Shown: positions 8,193 through 16,344, numbered from the stretch's first letter. The stretch is DNA of 64,000 nucleotides from DASRDZ01 sp035569495 (GCA_035569495.1 DATMMX010000019.1:59381-123380); one strand, 5' to 3'. A program made the numbers and translations. The notes: a model not told the origin generated them from the sequence alone.

Positions 8193-8221
8193 CCGATGAG
8201 TCCGGCGGGTCGCCATCGTCC
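8193..8221 (+). promoter_or_regulatory. ECF-type promoter copy 2 (GATGAG-N16-CGTCC)
   Basis: Second copy of CCGATGAGTCCGGCGG (8193-8208), again followed by CGTCC (8217-8221) sixteen bases after GATGAG. It starts 3 bases after the permease stop and lies about 40 bases before the glyoxalase start. Its place directly before the glyoxalase-sigma operon suggests an autoregulated promoter. Confidence 0.62.
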
Positions 8222-8260
8222 GCAGATGTATCGGTCCGCACAACCGCAAGGAGACGTGAC

Positions 8261-8632
8261 ATGGGTCAGCCGGTGATTCACTTCGAGATCATGGGCAAGG
8301 ACGGGCCCGCCCTGCGCCAGTACTACGGCGAGCTGTTCGGCTGGAAGTTCGACACCAGCGCGCCGATGGACTACGGCACCGTCGACGGCCGCGACAACGG
8401 CAGCGAGGGCAACATGAGCATCGGCGGCGGCATCGGCACCGCGCCCGAGGGCTACGGCGGCCACGTCACCTTCTACGTCGCCGTCGACGACGTCGAGGCC
8501 TACCTGGCCAGCGCAGAACGCCTCGGCGGCAAGCGGATGATGGGCCCGGAGAAGGTGGTGGAGGGCATCGAGCTCGGCCAGTTCACCGACCCCGAGGGCC
8601 ACCTCGTCGGCGTCGTCAAGGTGACCATGTAG
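8261..8632 (+). CDS. Glyoxalase/bleomycin-resistance (VOC) family protein
   Basis: A 123-residue single VOC-fold protein of the kind often called a glyoxalase/bleomycin resistance or PhnB-like protein. It starts VIHFEIMGKDGPALRQYYGELFGW and ends with the conserved FTDPEGHLVGVVK. A good AAGGAG ribosome site lies 7 bases before the ATG. The catalytic role is unknown; members bind metal or small hydrophobic ligands. It is two bases from the sigma factor gene, and VOC proteins are common partners of SnoaL-tailed sigma factors, so it is probably part of that stress response. Confidence 0.85.
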   Translation: MGQPVIHFEIMGKDGPALRQYYGELFGWKFDTSAPMDYGTVDGRDNGSEGNMSIGGGIGTAPEGYGGHVTFYVAVDDVEAYLASAERLGGKRMMGPEKVVEGIELGQFTDPEGHLVGVVKVTM

Positions 8633-8634
8633 CG

Positions 8635-9618
8635 GTGCTCCAGACCCACGCCCCTGCCGCCGCGGCCGCCGAGCTCGAGGAGTTCCGGCCGGAGCTGACC
8701 GGATACTGCTACCGCATGCTCGGCTCGACCTTCGAGGCCGACGACGCCGTGCAGGACACCCTGGTCCGCGCCTGGCAGGGGCGCGCGCGCTTCGAGGGAC
8801 GGGCCTCGCTGCGCTCCTGGCTGTACCGCATCGCCACCAACGTGTGCCTCGACGCGCTGCGCGGGCGCAGGCGGCGGGCGCTGCCCATGGACCTGTCGTC
8901 GCCGGTGCCGGTGACGGCGGCCAATCCCGGCGACCCGCTGCCGGGCGAGGTGTGGCTCGAGCCCATCGCCGACGGCGCGGCCGGCGTGTCGGCCGTCGAC
9001 CCCGCCGAGCGGGTGGTGGCGTCCGACACCATCCGGCTCGCCTTCGTGGCGGCGTTGCAGCACCTGCCGGCGCGGCAGCGGGCGGTGCTGCTGCTCCGCG
9101 AGGTGCTGTGCTGGTCGGCCGCCGAGGTCGCCGAGCTGCTCGACACCACGGTGGTGTCGGTGAACAGTGCGCTGCAGCGGGCGCGGGCGACGCTGGCGGC
9201 GCGTGGTGTCAACGCCGATTCGAGCGCGCGGCCGCTCAGCGCCGCCGAGGGCGACCTGGTGGCGCGCTACGTCAGCGCCTTCGAGAGCTACGACATCGAC
9301 ACCCTGGTCGGGCTGCTCCACGAGGACGCCGGCATCTCGATGCCGCCCCTGGAGCTGTGGCTGCGCGGCCGGGACAACCTGCACGGCTGGTACCTCGGCC
9401 ACGGCATCGGCTGCAAGGGCTCGAAGCTGGTGCCGTTCGACGTCAACGGAGCGCCCGGGTTCGCGCAATACAAGCCCAGTGGCCCGGGCGGTGCCCTGGA
9501 GCCGTGGTCGATCCAGGTGCTGGAGCTGTCCGGCGGGGAGATCGTGCACGTCCACCACTTCCTCGACACCGCGCTGTTCGCCCGCTTCGGGCTGCCGCCG
9601 GTCCCGTCCGCGGCCTAG
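8635..9618 (+). CDS. Sigma-70-like (ECF-type) factor with SnoaL-like C-terminal domain
   Basis: A 327-residue sigma factor of the kind annotated as SigX5/TIGR02960. Region 2 reads LTGYCYRMLGSTFEADDAVQDTL and the DNA-melting run SLRSWLYRIATNVCLDALRG. Region 4 is LPARQRAVLLLREVLCWSAAEVAELL. After residue ~200 comes a SnoaL/NTF2-like fold (VARYVSAFESYDIDTLVGLL...). In such factors the fused domain modulates activity in place of an anti-sigma factor. The GTG at 8635 follows the glyoxalase stop by two bases. Its likely targets are the two matching ECF promoters at 6245 and 8193. Its stop shares CTAG with the STAS gene. Confidence 0.9.
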   Translation: MLQTHAPAAAAAELEEFRPELTGYCYRMLGSTFEADDAVQDTLVRAWQGRARFEGRASLRSWLYRIATNVCLDALRGRRRRALPMDLSSPVPVTAANPGDPLPGEVWLEPIADGAAGVSAVDPAERVVASDTIRLAFVAALQHLPARQRAVLLLREVLCWSAAEVAELLDTTVVSVNSALQRARATLAARGVNADSSARPLSAAEGDLVARYVSAFESYDIDTLVGLLHEDAGISMPPLELWLRGRDNLHGWYLGHGIGCKGSKLVPFDVNGAPGFAQYKPSGPGGALEPWSIQVLELSGGEIVHVHHFLDTALFARFGLPPVPSAA

Positions 9619-9974
9619 TCGAGCAGCGCGCTCTCCAGCCCGGCGATGCGCAGCAGCCCGTGCAGCTGCGGGCTGAGCGGGCGCAGCCGCAGCGGCGCGC
9701 CCAGGCGCAGCGCGGTGAGCCGCAGCCGGGCGAGGGCGTCGACGGCGGCGATGTCCGGCGCGAGGACGGCGGAGAGGTCGCAGGCCACCACGCCGCCGCC
9801 GCGGCTGCGGCGCAGCAGGACGACCGCGCGGTCGCAGGCGCGGCACACCTCGGCGCTGGTCGTCGCCCCGCCGACCACCACCACCGTCCACCCGGCGGCC
9901 AGCCAGAGCCGCGCGGAGTCCCCCGGAACTGTGTCCATCGTTTGCATGGGACTTCGCGGATGCGACGAACTCAT
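9615..9974 (-). CDS. STAS-domain protein
   Basis: A 119-residue single STAS domain, like anti-sigma-factor antagonists or MlaB-type proteins. The core is VVACDLSAVLAPDIAAVDALARL, then LGAPLRLRPLSPQLHGLLRIAGL, which matches the last helix of the fold. The usual phospho-acceptor Ser after the DLS strand is not obvious, so ordinary kinase-controlled antagonism is doubtful. The ATG at 9974 gives a 10-residue tail; a second Met at residue 11 could be the start. It converges on the sigma factor with shared stop bases and lies divergent from the hydrolase at 9999 with only 24 bases between them. Confidence 0.7.
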   Translation of the reverse strand: MSSSHPRSPMQTMDTVPGDSARLWLAAGWTVVVVGGATTSAEVCRACDRAVVLLRRSRGGGVVACDLSAVLAPDIAAVDALARLRLTALRLGAPLRLRPLSPQLHGLLRIAGLESALLD

Positions 9975-9984
9975 CGGTCGGCGC

Positions 9985-9990
9985 TAGCAT
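9985..9990 (+). promoter_or_regulatory. -10 element TAGCAT, leaderless spacing
   Basis: TAGCAT ends 8 bases before the ATG of the hydrolase at 9999. There is no Shine-Dalgarno sequence, so the message probably starts on the start codon. Confidence 0.5.
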
Positions 9991-9998
9991 GGCGCGCC

Positions 9999-10742
9999 AT
10001 GGATCACCGCCCTGTCGTCGTCGGCTTCACCCTGCGTCCCCAGCGCGCCGAGAACACCCCGCCGCGCTACGTGCAGAACCGCCGCTACCTCGACGGCCTG
10101 CTCGCCGCCGGCGCCGTGCCGCTGGGCATCCCCGCGGTCGGCGACGAGCGCGTCCTGCGCACCCTGTACGACCGCTGTGACGCGCTGCTGCTCCCCGGCG
10201 GCCCCGACGTCGAGCCGTCGCGCTACGGCGAGGAGACGCGCGCCGGCTGCGACGTCAGCCCGGTGCCCGAGCTCGACGCCGCCGAGTTCCCGCTGGCCCG
10301 CTGGGCGCTGGAGGAGGGGCGGCCGCTGCTGGCCATCTGCCGCGGCATCCAGGTGCTCAACGTCGCTCTCGGCGGCACGCTGTGGCAGGACATCGCCGTG
10401 CAGCACGCGGGCGATCCCGCCCACCACGGCAAGGACCGGACGGCCCCGGCGCACCAGGTCAGCGTCGTCGCGGGCACCGCGCTGCACCGCGTGGTCGGCG
10501 CGGACCGGCTGGCCTGGAACAGCCTGCACCACCAGGCGCTGCGCGACCTCGGCGACGGCCTGGTGGCCTCGGCGGTGGCGGACGACGGGCTGGTCGAGGG
10601 CGTCGAGCTGCCCGATCGTCCCGTGCTCGGCGTGCAGTGCCATCCCGAGGAGATGGCCCCGTCGCAGGGATGGGCGGCCGCGCTGTTCGGCTGGCTGGTC
10701 GCCGCCGCGCAGGCTCGCTCGGGCAGCGGCTCGCCCGCCTGA
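9999..10742 (+). CDS. Class I glutamine-amidotransferase-like gamma-glutamyl hydrolase (peptidase C26, PuuD-like)
   Basis: A 247-residue hydrolase related to PuuD, which cleaves the gamma-glutamyl amide bond of gamma-glutamyl-GABA. The fold opens with VVVGFTLRPQ. The segment LLLPGGPDVEPSRYGE is typical of C26. The nucleophile elbow is AICRGIQVLNVALGG (Cys114), and the His/Glu pair is GVQCHPEEM (His215, Glu217). It stands directly upstream of egtA-egtB-egtD, in the same direction. No EgtC homologue (an Ntn amidohydrolase) is in the cluster, so this enzyme may remove the gamma-glutamyl group from the ergothioneine intermediate. That role is inferred; polyamine or general gamma-glutamyl metabolism is the alternative. 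Confidence 0.88.
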   Translation: MDHRPVVVGFTLRPQRAENTPPRYVQNRRYLDGLLAAGAVPLGIPAVGDERVLRTLYDRCDALLLPGGPDVEPSRYGEETRAGCDVSPVPELDAAEFPLARWALEEGRPLLAICRGIQVLNVALGGTLWQDIAVQHAGDPAHHGKDRTAPAHQVSVVAGTALHRVVGADRLAWNSLHHQALRDLGDGLVASAVADDGLVEGVELPDRPVLGVQCHPEEMAPSQGWAAALFGWLVAAAQARSGSGSPA

Positions 10743-10803
10743 GACGCCCTCCCCGAGTTCAGGCGTGTGCACTTCGGGCCGGATCGGGCAGACTGATCCC
10801 TCG

Positions 10804-10952
10804 TGATCCAGCGGCTCGGCGCAGGGTGGAGCGTGGCAGGCGGGACGCGGGCCAACGACCCGCGCCGTGAGCCGCTGCGGCTGCTCGCCGTGTCGAGCCG
10901 GGCGGCCACCATCTGCCGCCAGCGCCGCCGGGCGCCCTCGGTGCCGACGTGA
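10804..10952 (+). CDS. Possible 49-residue leader ORF overlapping egtA
   Basis: A GTG-started frame of 49 codons whose TGA overlaps the egtA GTG as GTGA, the same coupling used by real gene pairs here. The peptide is basic at its end (RQRRRAPSVPT) and matches nothing I recognise. It fills most of the 206-base gap between the hydrolase and egtA, where no Shine-Dalgarno for egtA is seen. It may be a translated leader, or chance in GC-rich DNA. Confidence 0.25.
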
Positions 10953-12208
10953 CCCCGGCCGCGACCGCCACACGCACCGCCCTCGCCGAGCGCGTCCGCG
11001 CTCTGCTGACCCCGACGCCGGGCGGCGTCGCCGGACCGGGACGGGTGGGTGCGGAGATCGAGCTGATCCCGGTCCGTTTCGCGGCGGACGGCCCGCACCC
11101 GGTGCCCCGCCTCGACACCCTCGCCGCGCTGGAGCGCGGTGACCCCGCGCTGATCGCCGACGGCTGCGTCACATTCGAGCCCGGCGGCCAGCTGGAGCTG
11201 AGCCCGCCGTACAGCGACAGCGTCACCGCGGCGCTGCGCACGATCGACTCCATGATTGCGCGCGCACGCAAGTGTGCGGACGCCGCGGGGTTCGTGCTCC
11301 TCGACGCCGCGGTGTCGCCCTGGCACGACGTGGAGGACGTGGCGCTGCAGACCGACCAGCCGCGCTACCGCGCCATGCAGCAGCGCTTCGACTCGGTCGG
11401 TCCGGACGGGCGGCGGATGATGCGGCTGACCGCGTCGCTGCAGGTCTGCGTCGACCTCGACCCGGGACTGCTGCGCTGGCGGATGCTCAACGTGGTGGGG
11501 CCGGCGCTGTCGGCGGCGTTCGCGGCCTCGCCGCTGCTCGGCGGCCGCGCCACCGGGATGAGCGGCACCCGCAGCGCGATCTGGCAGCGGCTCGACCCGA
11601 CGCGCACCGGCTTCGACGGCGGCCAGCTCGGCTGCGACCAGCTCGGCAGCTACGAGGCCTTCGCCCTCGATGCGGCGGTGATCCCGCTGCCGCGCCCGGA
11701 CAGCGCGTCGCCGCCGCCGGGCACGACGCTGCGCACCTGGCTCGATGCTGACGGCGCGCGTCCCGACGACGCCGACATCGTCCATCACCTGACCACGCTG
11801 TTCCCACCGGTGCGCCCGCGCGGCTACCTGGAGGTGCGCTGGCTCGACGCGCTGCCCGCGCGCTGGCGCGACGTGGCCATCTGTACCGTGGCGGCGCTGT
11901 GTGTCGATGAGCAGGCCGTGTGGCGCGCCATGGACGCGGTGCCGTCATGGGACGGCATCGCCGCGCCGGCATGGGCGCGCGCCGCCCGCGACGGGGTGCG
12001 CGACGACTCGCTGCGCGCCACCGCGTGCCAGCTCCTCGACGTCGCCGCTCAGGCCGCCGTGCGCGCACCGCGCGGCTGGCTTCCCGACGGCGCGGCGCAG
12101 CGCATCGCGCAGTTCACCGCCGCCTACACCGCGCGCTCGCGCTGCCCCGCCGACGACCTGCTGCAGCATCACCGCGACAACCCGTTGGACTGGAAGGCAT
12201 GGACCTGA
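10949..12208 (+). CDS. egtA: Glutamate-cysteine ligase EgtA (ergothioneine biosynthesis)
   Basis: A 419-residue GCS2-family ligase that makes gamma-glutamyl-cysteine from Glu, Cys and ATP, the sulfur donor for EgtB. The N-terminal GAEIELIPVRF is the ATP-grasp-like start of the family. GCVTFEPGGQLELSPPYSD is a hallmark of GCS2 enzymes. The run MRLTASLQVCVDLDP and the late PRGYLEVRWLDALPARW fit EgtA specifically. The start is the GTG at 10949, which overlaps the stop of a possible leader ORF. The 3' end overlaps egtB by 10 bases. Adjacent egtB and egtD make the assignment firm. Confidence 0.93.
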   Translation: MTPAATATRTALAERVRALLTPTPGGVAGPGRVGAEIELIPVRFAADGPHPVPRLDTLAALERGDPALIADGCVTFEPGGQLELSPPYSDSVTAALRTIDSMIARARKCADAAGFVLLDAAVSPWHDVEDVALQTDQPRYRAMQQRFDSVGPDGRRMMRLTASLQVCVDLDPGLLRWRMLNVVGPALSAAFAASPLLGGRATGMSGTRSAIWQRLDPTRTGFDGGQLGCDQLGSYEAFALDAAVIPLPRPDSASPPPGTTLRTWLDADGARPDDADIVHHLTTLFPPVRPRGYLEVRWLDALPARWRDVAICTVAALCVDEQAVWRAMDAVPSWDGIAAPAWARAARDGVRDDSLRATACQLLDVAAQAAVRAPRGWLPDGAAQRIAQFTAAYTARSRCPADDLLQHHRDNPLDWKAWT

Positions 12209-13506
12209 AGCAGCGCATCGCCACCGACCTGCTCGACGCCCACGCCCGCACCGACGCACTGCTCGCGCCGCTGGACGACCAGCGCCTGCGCGTGCAGCAC
12301 GACCCGATCATGAGCCCGCTGGTCTGGGACTACGGGCACGTCGCCGTCTACCAGGAGCTGTGGCTGGTGCAGCAGCTCAGCGGCACCGCGCCGATGGACG
12401 AGGCGCGCATGCACCACTACGACGCCTTCGAGAACCCGCGCCGGGTGCGCGCCTCGCTGCCGCTGCTCTCGCGCAGCGAGGTCGCCGCCTATCGCACCGC
12501 GGTGGACGAGCGTTCGCTGTCGCTGCTCGCCGAGGCCGACGTGGACGGCAACCCCGACCCGCTGCTGCGCCACGGCTTCGTCTACGACATGATCGTCGAG
12601 CACGAGCACCAGCACAGCGAGACCATGCTGCAGACGCTGCAGCTCGTCGACGGCGGCTACGGCGTCGCCCTGCCCACGCTGCCCGAGCCGTCGCGCGTGC
12701 TGCTGCAGCTCGACGCCGTGGCCATCCCCGCCGGTCGCTACCCCATCGGCAGCGACGAGCACGCGCCGTACGACAACGAGCACCCCACCACCTGGGTCGA
12801 CCTCGCCGGCTTCCGCATCGACCGGTTTCCGGTCACCTCTGGCCAATACGCGGCGTTCGTCGACGATGGCGGCTACACGCGGGAAGGGCTGTGGAGCGCC
12901 GAGGGGTGGGCGTGGCGCGTCGAGGCGGGCGTCGAGGCGCCCAAGCACTGGCACCGCGACGGTCCCGGTGGCGCCTGGTGGACCGAGCGTTTCGGCCACC
13001 GCGTCCCCGTCGATATGCGCACCCCGGTGATGCACGTCTGCTGGCACGAGGCGCAGGCGTACTGCCGCTGGGCGGGGCGGCGCCTGCCCACCGAGATGGA
13101 GTGGGAGGTCGCGGCCACGTGGGACCCGGCGACGCGGCACCAGCGGCGCCATCCCTGGGGCGACCAGCCGCCGACCGCGAGGTGCGCCAACCTCGACCAG
13201 CGCCTCTACGGCGCCGCACCCGTGGGCGCATACCCTGATGGGGCGAGCGCCCTCGGCTGCGAGCAGATGATCGGCGACGTGTGGGAATGGACGGCGTCGG
13301 ACTTCCTGCCCTACCCGGGCTTCAACGCGTTCCCCTACCGCGAGTACTCCGAGGTCTTCTTCGGCAGCGAGTACAAGGTGCTGCGCGGTGCGTCGTGGGC
13401 GGCGCGCGCGTCGGTGGGCCGCGCCACCTTCCGCAACTGGGACTACCCGATCCGGCGCCAGATCTTCGCCGGTTTCCGCTGCGCCGACGACGGAGGAAGG
13501 ACATGA
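12199..13506 (+). CDS. egtB: EgtB, iron-dependent hercynine sulfoxide synthase
   Basis: A 435-residue enzyme that joins hercynine to gamma-glutamyl-cysteine (or cysteine) with O2, forming the C-S bond of ergothioneine. The N-terminal DinB-like helical domain supplies the iron ligands: His47 in DYGHVAVYQ and the pair His135/His139 in IVEHEHQHSETML. The C-terminal FGE-sulfatase/C-type-lectin domain runs from about residue 180 (IPAGRYPIGS) to GASWAARASVGRATFRNWD and FAGFRCA. Length is normal. The ATG lies inside the egtA end, and the stop overlaps egtD as ATGA, so the three genes are translationally coupled. Confidence 0.95.
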   Translation: MDLKQRIATDLLDAHARTDALLAPLDDQRLRVQHDPIMSPLVWDYGHVAVYQELWLVQQLSGTAPMDEARMHHYDAFENPRRVRASLPLLSRSEVAAYRTAVDERSLSLLAEADVDGNPDPLLRHGFVYDMIVEHEHQHSETMLQTLQLVDGGYGVALPTLPEPSRVLLQLDAVAIPAGRYPIGSDEHAPYDNEHPTTWVDLAGFRIDRFPVTSGQYAAFVDDGGYTREGLWSAEGWAWRVEAGVEAPKHWHRDGPGGAWWTERFGHRVPVDMRTPVMHVCWHEAQAYCRWAGRRLPTEMEWEVAATWDPATRHQRRHPWGDQPPTARCANLDQRLYGAAPVGAYPDGASALGCEQMIGDVWEWTASDFLPYPGFNAFPYREYSEVFFGSEYKVLRGASWAARASVGRATFRNWDYPIRRQIFAGFRCADDGGRT

Positions 13507-14486
13507 CCCTGGGACTCGCGCCACTCACCCTGGCGGTGCACACGGTGGGCCGCAGCGCGCGCAGCGAATTGATCGCCGACGTGCGGACCGGCCTCGCCGC
13601 CACGCCGAAATGGCTGCCACCTCGGTGGTTCTACGACGAGCGTGGCTCGCAGCTCTTCGACCGCATCACCGAGCTGCCCGAGTACTACCAGACGCGCACC
13701 GAGACGCAGATCCTCCACGACTGCGCGGCCGCCATCGCCGCGGCGGTGCAGCCGGAATCGCTGGTGGAGCTGGGCGCGGGCTCCTGCTCGAAGACGCGCA
13801 TCCTCCTCGACGCCGCCCACGCCCAGGGCACGCTGACCACCTTCGTCCCCTTCGACGTCAGCGACGCCGCGCTCTCCCACGCGGCGCACGGCCTGCTCGA
13901 CGACTACCCGTGGCTGCGCGTCTACGGACTGGTCGGCGACTTCGCCGCGCACCTGTCCTACATCCCCCGCCTGGGCCGCCGCCTGGTCGCGTTCCTGGGC
14001 AGCACCATCGGCAACCTCGACGGCAGCGAGCGGCGCCGCTTCCTCGCCGACGTGCGCGGCCTGCTCGCCCCCGGCGACGCCTTCCTGATCGGCCTCGACC
14101 TGGTCAAGGACCGCGAGGAGCTGCACGCCGCCTACGACGACAGCGCCGGAGTTACCGCCGACTTCAACCGCAACGTGCTGCGCGTCATCAACCGCGAGCT
14201 CGACGCCGGCTTCGAGGTGGACGCCTTCGAGCACGTCGCCCTGTGGAACGACGCCGAGTCGCGCATCGAGATGCACCTGCGCGCCACCCGCGACATGGAG
14301 GTCGACATCCCGCTCGCGCAGATGCGCGTCCGCTTCGCGGAGGACGAGTCGGTGCGCACCGAGATCAGCTGCAAGTTCACCCGCGAATCCGGTGAGGCGA
14401 TGCTCGCCGACGCCGCCATGCGCGTGGTGCAGTGGCACACCGACCCCGATCAGCGCTTCGCCCTGGCGCTGGCGCTTCCCGACTGA
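13503..14486 (+). CDS. egtD: EgtD, L-histidine N-alpha-trimethyltransferase
   Basis: A 327-residue SAM-dependent methyltransferase that converts histidine to hercynine, the first dedicated step of ergothioneine synthesis. The N-terminal part has the family's KWLPPRWFYDERGSQLFDRI and LPEYYQTRTE. The SAM site is LVELGAGSCSKTRILLD. Later come FLGSTIGNLDGSERR and the residues LIGLDLVKD typical of EgtD (DUF2260). AGGAAGG precedes the ATG. The cluster lacks a visible egtE (PLP lyase), which must be elsewhere if the pathway is complete. Confidence 0.95.
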   Translation: MTLGLAPLTLAVHTVGRSARSELIADVRTGLAATPKWLPPRWFYDERGSQLFDRITELPEYYQTRTETQILHDCAAAIAAAVQPESLVELGAGSCSKTRILLDAAHAQGTLTTFVPFDVSDAALSHAAHGLLDDYPWLRVYGLVGDFAAHLSYIPRLGRRLVAFLGSTIGNLDGSERRRFLADVRGLLAPGDAFLIGLDLVKDREELHAAYDDSAGVTADFNRNVLRVINRELDAGFEVDAFEHVALWNDAESRIEMHLRATRDMEVDIPLAQMRVRFAEDESVRTEISCKFTRESGEAMLADAAMRVVQWHTDPDQRFALALALPD

Positions 14487-14492
14487 GCAAGG

Positions 14493-14498
14493 TAGGCT
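14493..14498 (+). promoter_or_regulatory. -10 element TAGGCT, leaderless spacing
   Basis: TAGGCT ends 8 bases before the patatin ATG, just after the egtD stop. This suggests the downstream operon has its own leaderless promoter. Confidence 0.45.
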
Positions 14499-14506
14499 CC
14501 GCGGCG

Positions 14507-15523
14507 ATGGTGAACGGCAGCGGTCCGGCCAGGGCCCGCATCGACGCGCTGCGGCCGCCGGTGGCCCTGTGCCTCAGCGGGGGCGGGGCGCGCGGCGCTG
14601 CGCAGGCGGGCGTGGTCATCGAGCTGGTGCGCAGCGGCCTGCGGCCCGACTTCATCGTCGGCACCTCGATCGGCGCATGGAACGGCGCCTGGCTGGCCTC
14701 GCATCCGACCGTCGACGGCGCCGAGGCGATGGCCGAGTGGTGGTCCGACCCCGAGGTGCGGGGCATCTTCCGCGGCATGTGGCTGGGCTACGCGGGCGCG
14801 CTGGCCTGGCGGCGCAGCGCCGCGATCAGCGCCGACCGGGTGGAGAGCCTGCTCAGCCGCGCCTTCGACGGCACCCGCTTCGAGGAGCTGGGCATCCCGC
14901 TGACCGTGGGCGCCGCCGACCTGCTCACCGCCGACCTGGTCTACTTCCACCGCGGCCCGGTGGCCCCCGCGGTGCGCGCGTCGAGCGCGATCCCCACCGT
15001 GCTGCCGCCCGTCGCCCTGCGCGACCGCCTGCTCGTCGACGGCGGGGTCATCGACAACTTCGGCGTCAACGAGGCGGTGCGGCGCGGCGCGCGCAGCATC
15101 GTGCTGGTCGACGCCAGCACCTCCGAGGGGGCGGCGCCCCCGGTGGGACTGGGTGAGATCATCGATCGCATGACCCTGGTCTCCCAGGTGCACCAGCGCC
15201 GCCGCTCGCTCGCCGCCGCCGCGGGCGCGGGCGTGCCGCTGCACCTCATCGAGGTCGGCGGTCTGGGCGCGACCATGGACTTCCACCAGGCCGAGCCCGC
15301 CGTCGCCCGCGGCCGCGCCCTGGCCCGCGCCTGGCTCGACGGCATCCCCCTGCCGCGCATCGAGCCGCCGCCCGAGGAGGAACGCGCGGGGCTGGTCGAC
15401 CGCTGGCACGACCTCGAAGACCGCGTGCGCGACCGGGTGGTCGGCTTCCCGCTGTGGCGCCGCGTCGGCTCGGGCGCGCCGCTGCCGGTCGCCGAGGACC
15501 CCGAGGTGGGGCCGCCAGGATGA
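14507..15523 (+). CDS. Patatin-like phospholipase
   Basis: A 338-residue serine lipid acyl hydrolase. The oxyanion motif is LSGGGARGAAQ, the nucleophile elbow VGTSIGAWN puts Ser54 in G-x-S-x-G, and the catalytic Asp178 is in LLVDGGVIDN. It would hydrolyse membrane or storage lipids, with Ser-Asp dyad chemistry. No signal peptide is seen, so it acts from the cytoplasm or the inner membrane face. It heads an operon with fdhD, a DNA ligase and topoisomerase IB; the stop overlaps fdhD as ATGA. The mixture of functions says little about its substrate. Confidence 0.9.
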   Translation: MVNGSGPARARIDALRPPVALCLSGGGARGAAQAGVVIELVRSGLRPDFIVGTSIGAWNGAWLASHPTVDGAEAMAEWWSDPEVRGIFRGMWLGYAGALAWRRSAAISADRVESLLSRAFDGTRFEELGIPLTVGAADLLTADLVYFHRGPVAPAVRASSAIPTVLPPVALRDRLLVDGGVIDNFGVNEAVRRGARSIVLVDASTSEGAAPPVGLGEIIDRMTLVSQVHQRRRSLAAAAGAGVPLHLIEVGGLGATMDFHQAEPAVARGRALARAWLDGIPLPRIEPPPEEERAGLVDRWHDLEDRVRDRVVGFPLWRRVGSGAPLPVAEDPEVGPPG

Positions 15524-16344
15524 GCTCGGCGCGCACCGTCCGCCGCCGCCTGCTGCGGGTGGGGGAGGGGGCGCTGCAGTGGCGCGGCGACGACGTGGTC
15601 GCCGAGGAGCCGCTGGAGATCCGCATCGCCGGGGTCTCGGTGGCGGTGACCATGCGCACGCCGGGCAACGACTTCGAGCTCTGCACCGGATTCCTGTTCA
15701 GCGAAGGGCTGGTCGCCGCCGCCGAGCAGGTGCAGCGCATCCAGACCTGCTCCTGGAAGGACACCGGCGAGATGAACGTCCTCGACGTGACCCTGCGCGG
15801 CGACGCGCCGCGCTTCGACGCCTCGGCGGCGCGCAACTTCTACACCACGTCGTCGTGCGGGCTGTGCGGCAAGGCGAGCATCGAAGCGATTCGCACCCGC
15901 GCGCAATGGGAGGTGCGCTCCGACCCGCTGCGCGTGACCCCGGCGCTGCTGGCCGCGCTGCCGTCGCGCATCCGCGAGGCGCAGCGCGTCTTCGCGCGCA
16001 CCGGCGGGCTGCACGCCGCGGGGCTCTTCGACGCCGGCGGCACGTTGCGCTGCCTGCGCGAGGACGTGGGGCGGCACAACGCCGTCGACAAGGTGGTCGG
16101 CTGGGCCGCAACCGAGGGCCTCTTGCCGTTGCGCTCGCACGTCCTGGTGGTGTCGGGACGGGCCTCCTTCGAGCTGACCCAGAAGGCGCTGATGGCCGGG
16201 ATTCCCATGCTGGCCGCGGTCTCCGCGCCCTCGTCGCTGGCCGTCGACCTGGCCGAGGAGTCGGGCATGACGCTGGTCGGCTTCCTGCGCGGCGAGACCA
16301 TGAACGTCTACTGCGGCGCCGAGCGCGTGGCGACGCCCGACTGA
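15520..16344 (+). CDS. fdhD: FdhD, sulfur carrier for formate dehydrogenase maturation
   Basis: A 274-residue FdhD/NarQ family protein that passes sulfur from a cysteine desulfurase to the molybdenum cofactor of formate dehydrogenase. The characteristic EEPLEIRIAG near the N-terminus, the redox Cys pair in SSCGLCGKAS, and CLREDVGRHNAVDKVVGWA are all present. The end FLRGETMNVYCGAERV is typical. No formate dehydrogenase is in the window. The ATG overlaps the patatin stop, and its own TGA overlaps the ligase ATG (TGATG). Confidence 0.95.
   Translation: MSSARTVRRRLLRVGEGALQWRGDDVVAEEPLEIRIAGVSVAVTMRTPGNDFELCTGFLFSEGLVAAAEQVQRIQTCSWKDTGEMNVLDVTLRGDAPRFDASAARNFYTTSSCGLCGKASIEAIRTRAQWEVRSDPLRVTPALLAALPSRIREAQRVFARTGGLHAAGLFDAGGTLRCLREDVGRHNAVDKVVGWAATEGLLPLRSHVLVVSGRASFELTQKALMAGIPMLAAVSAPSSLAVDLAEESGMTLVGFLRGETMNVYCGAERVATPD

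Noticed and set aside
8193..8240. Hammerhead ribozyme (GATGAGTCC core)
   Set aside because: The CUGAUGA core is not exact, and the required GAAAC arm is missing. The ECF-promoter reading explains both copies better.
15519..15550. Third ECF promoter at the fdhD start (GATGAG...CGTCC)
   Set aside because: The spacing is 12 instead of 16, it lies over the start codon inside an operon, and the rest of the 16-mer is absent.
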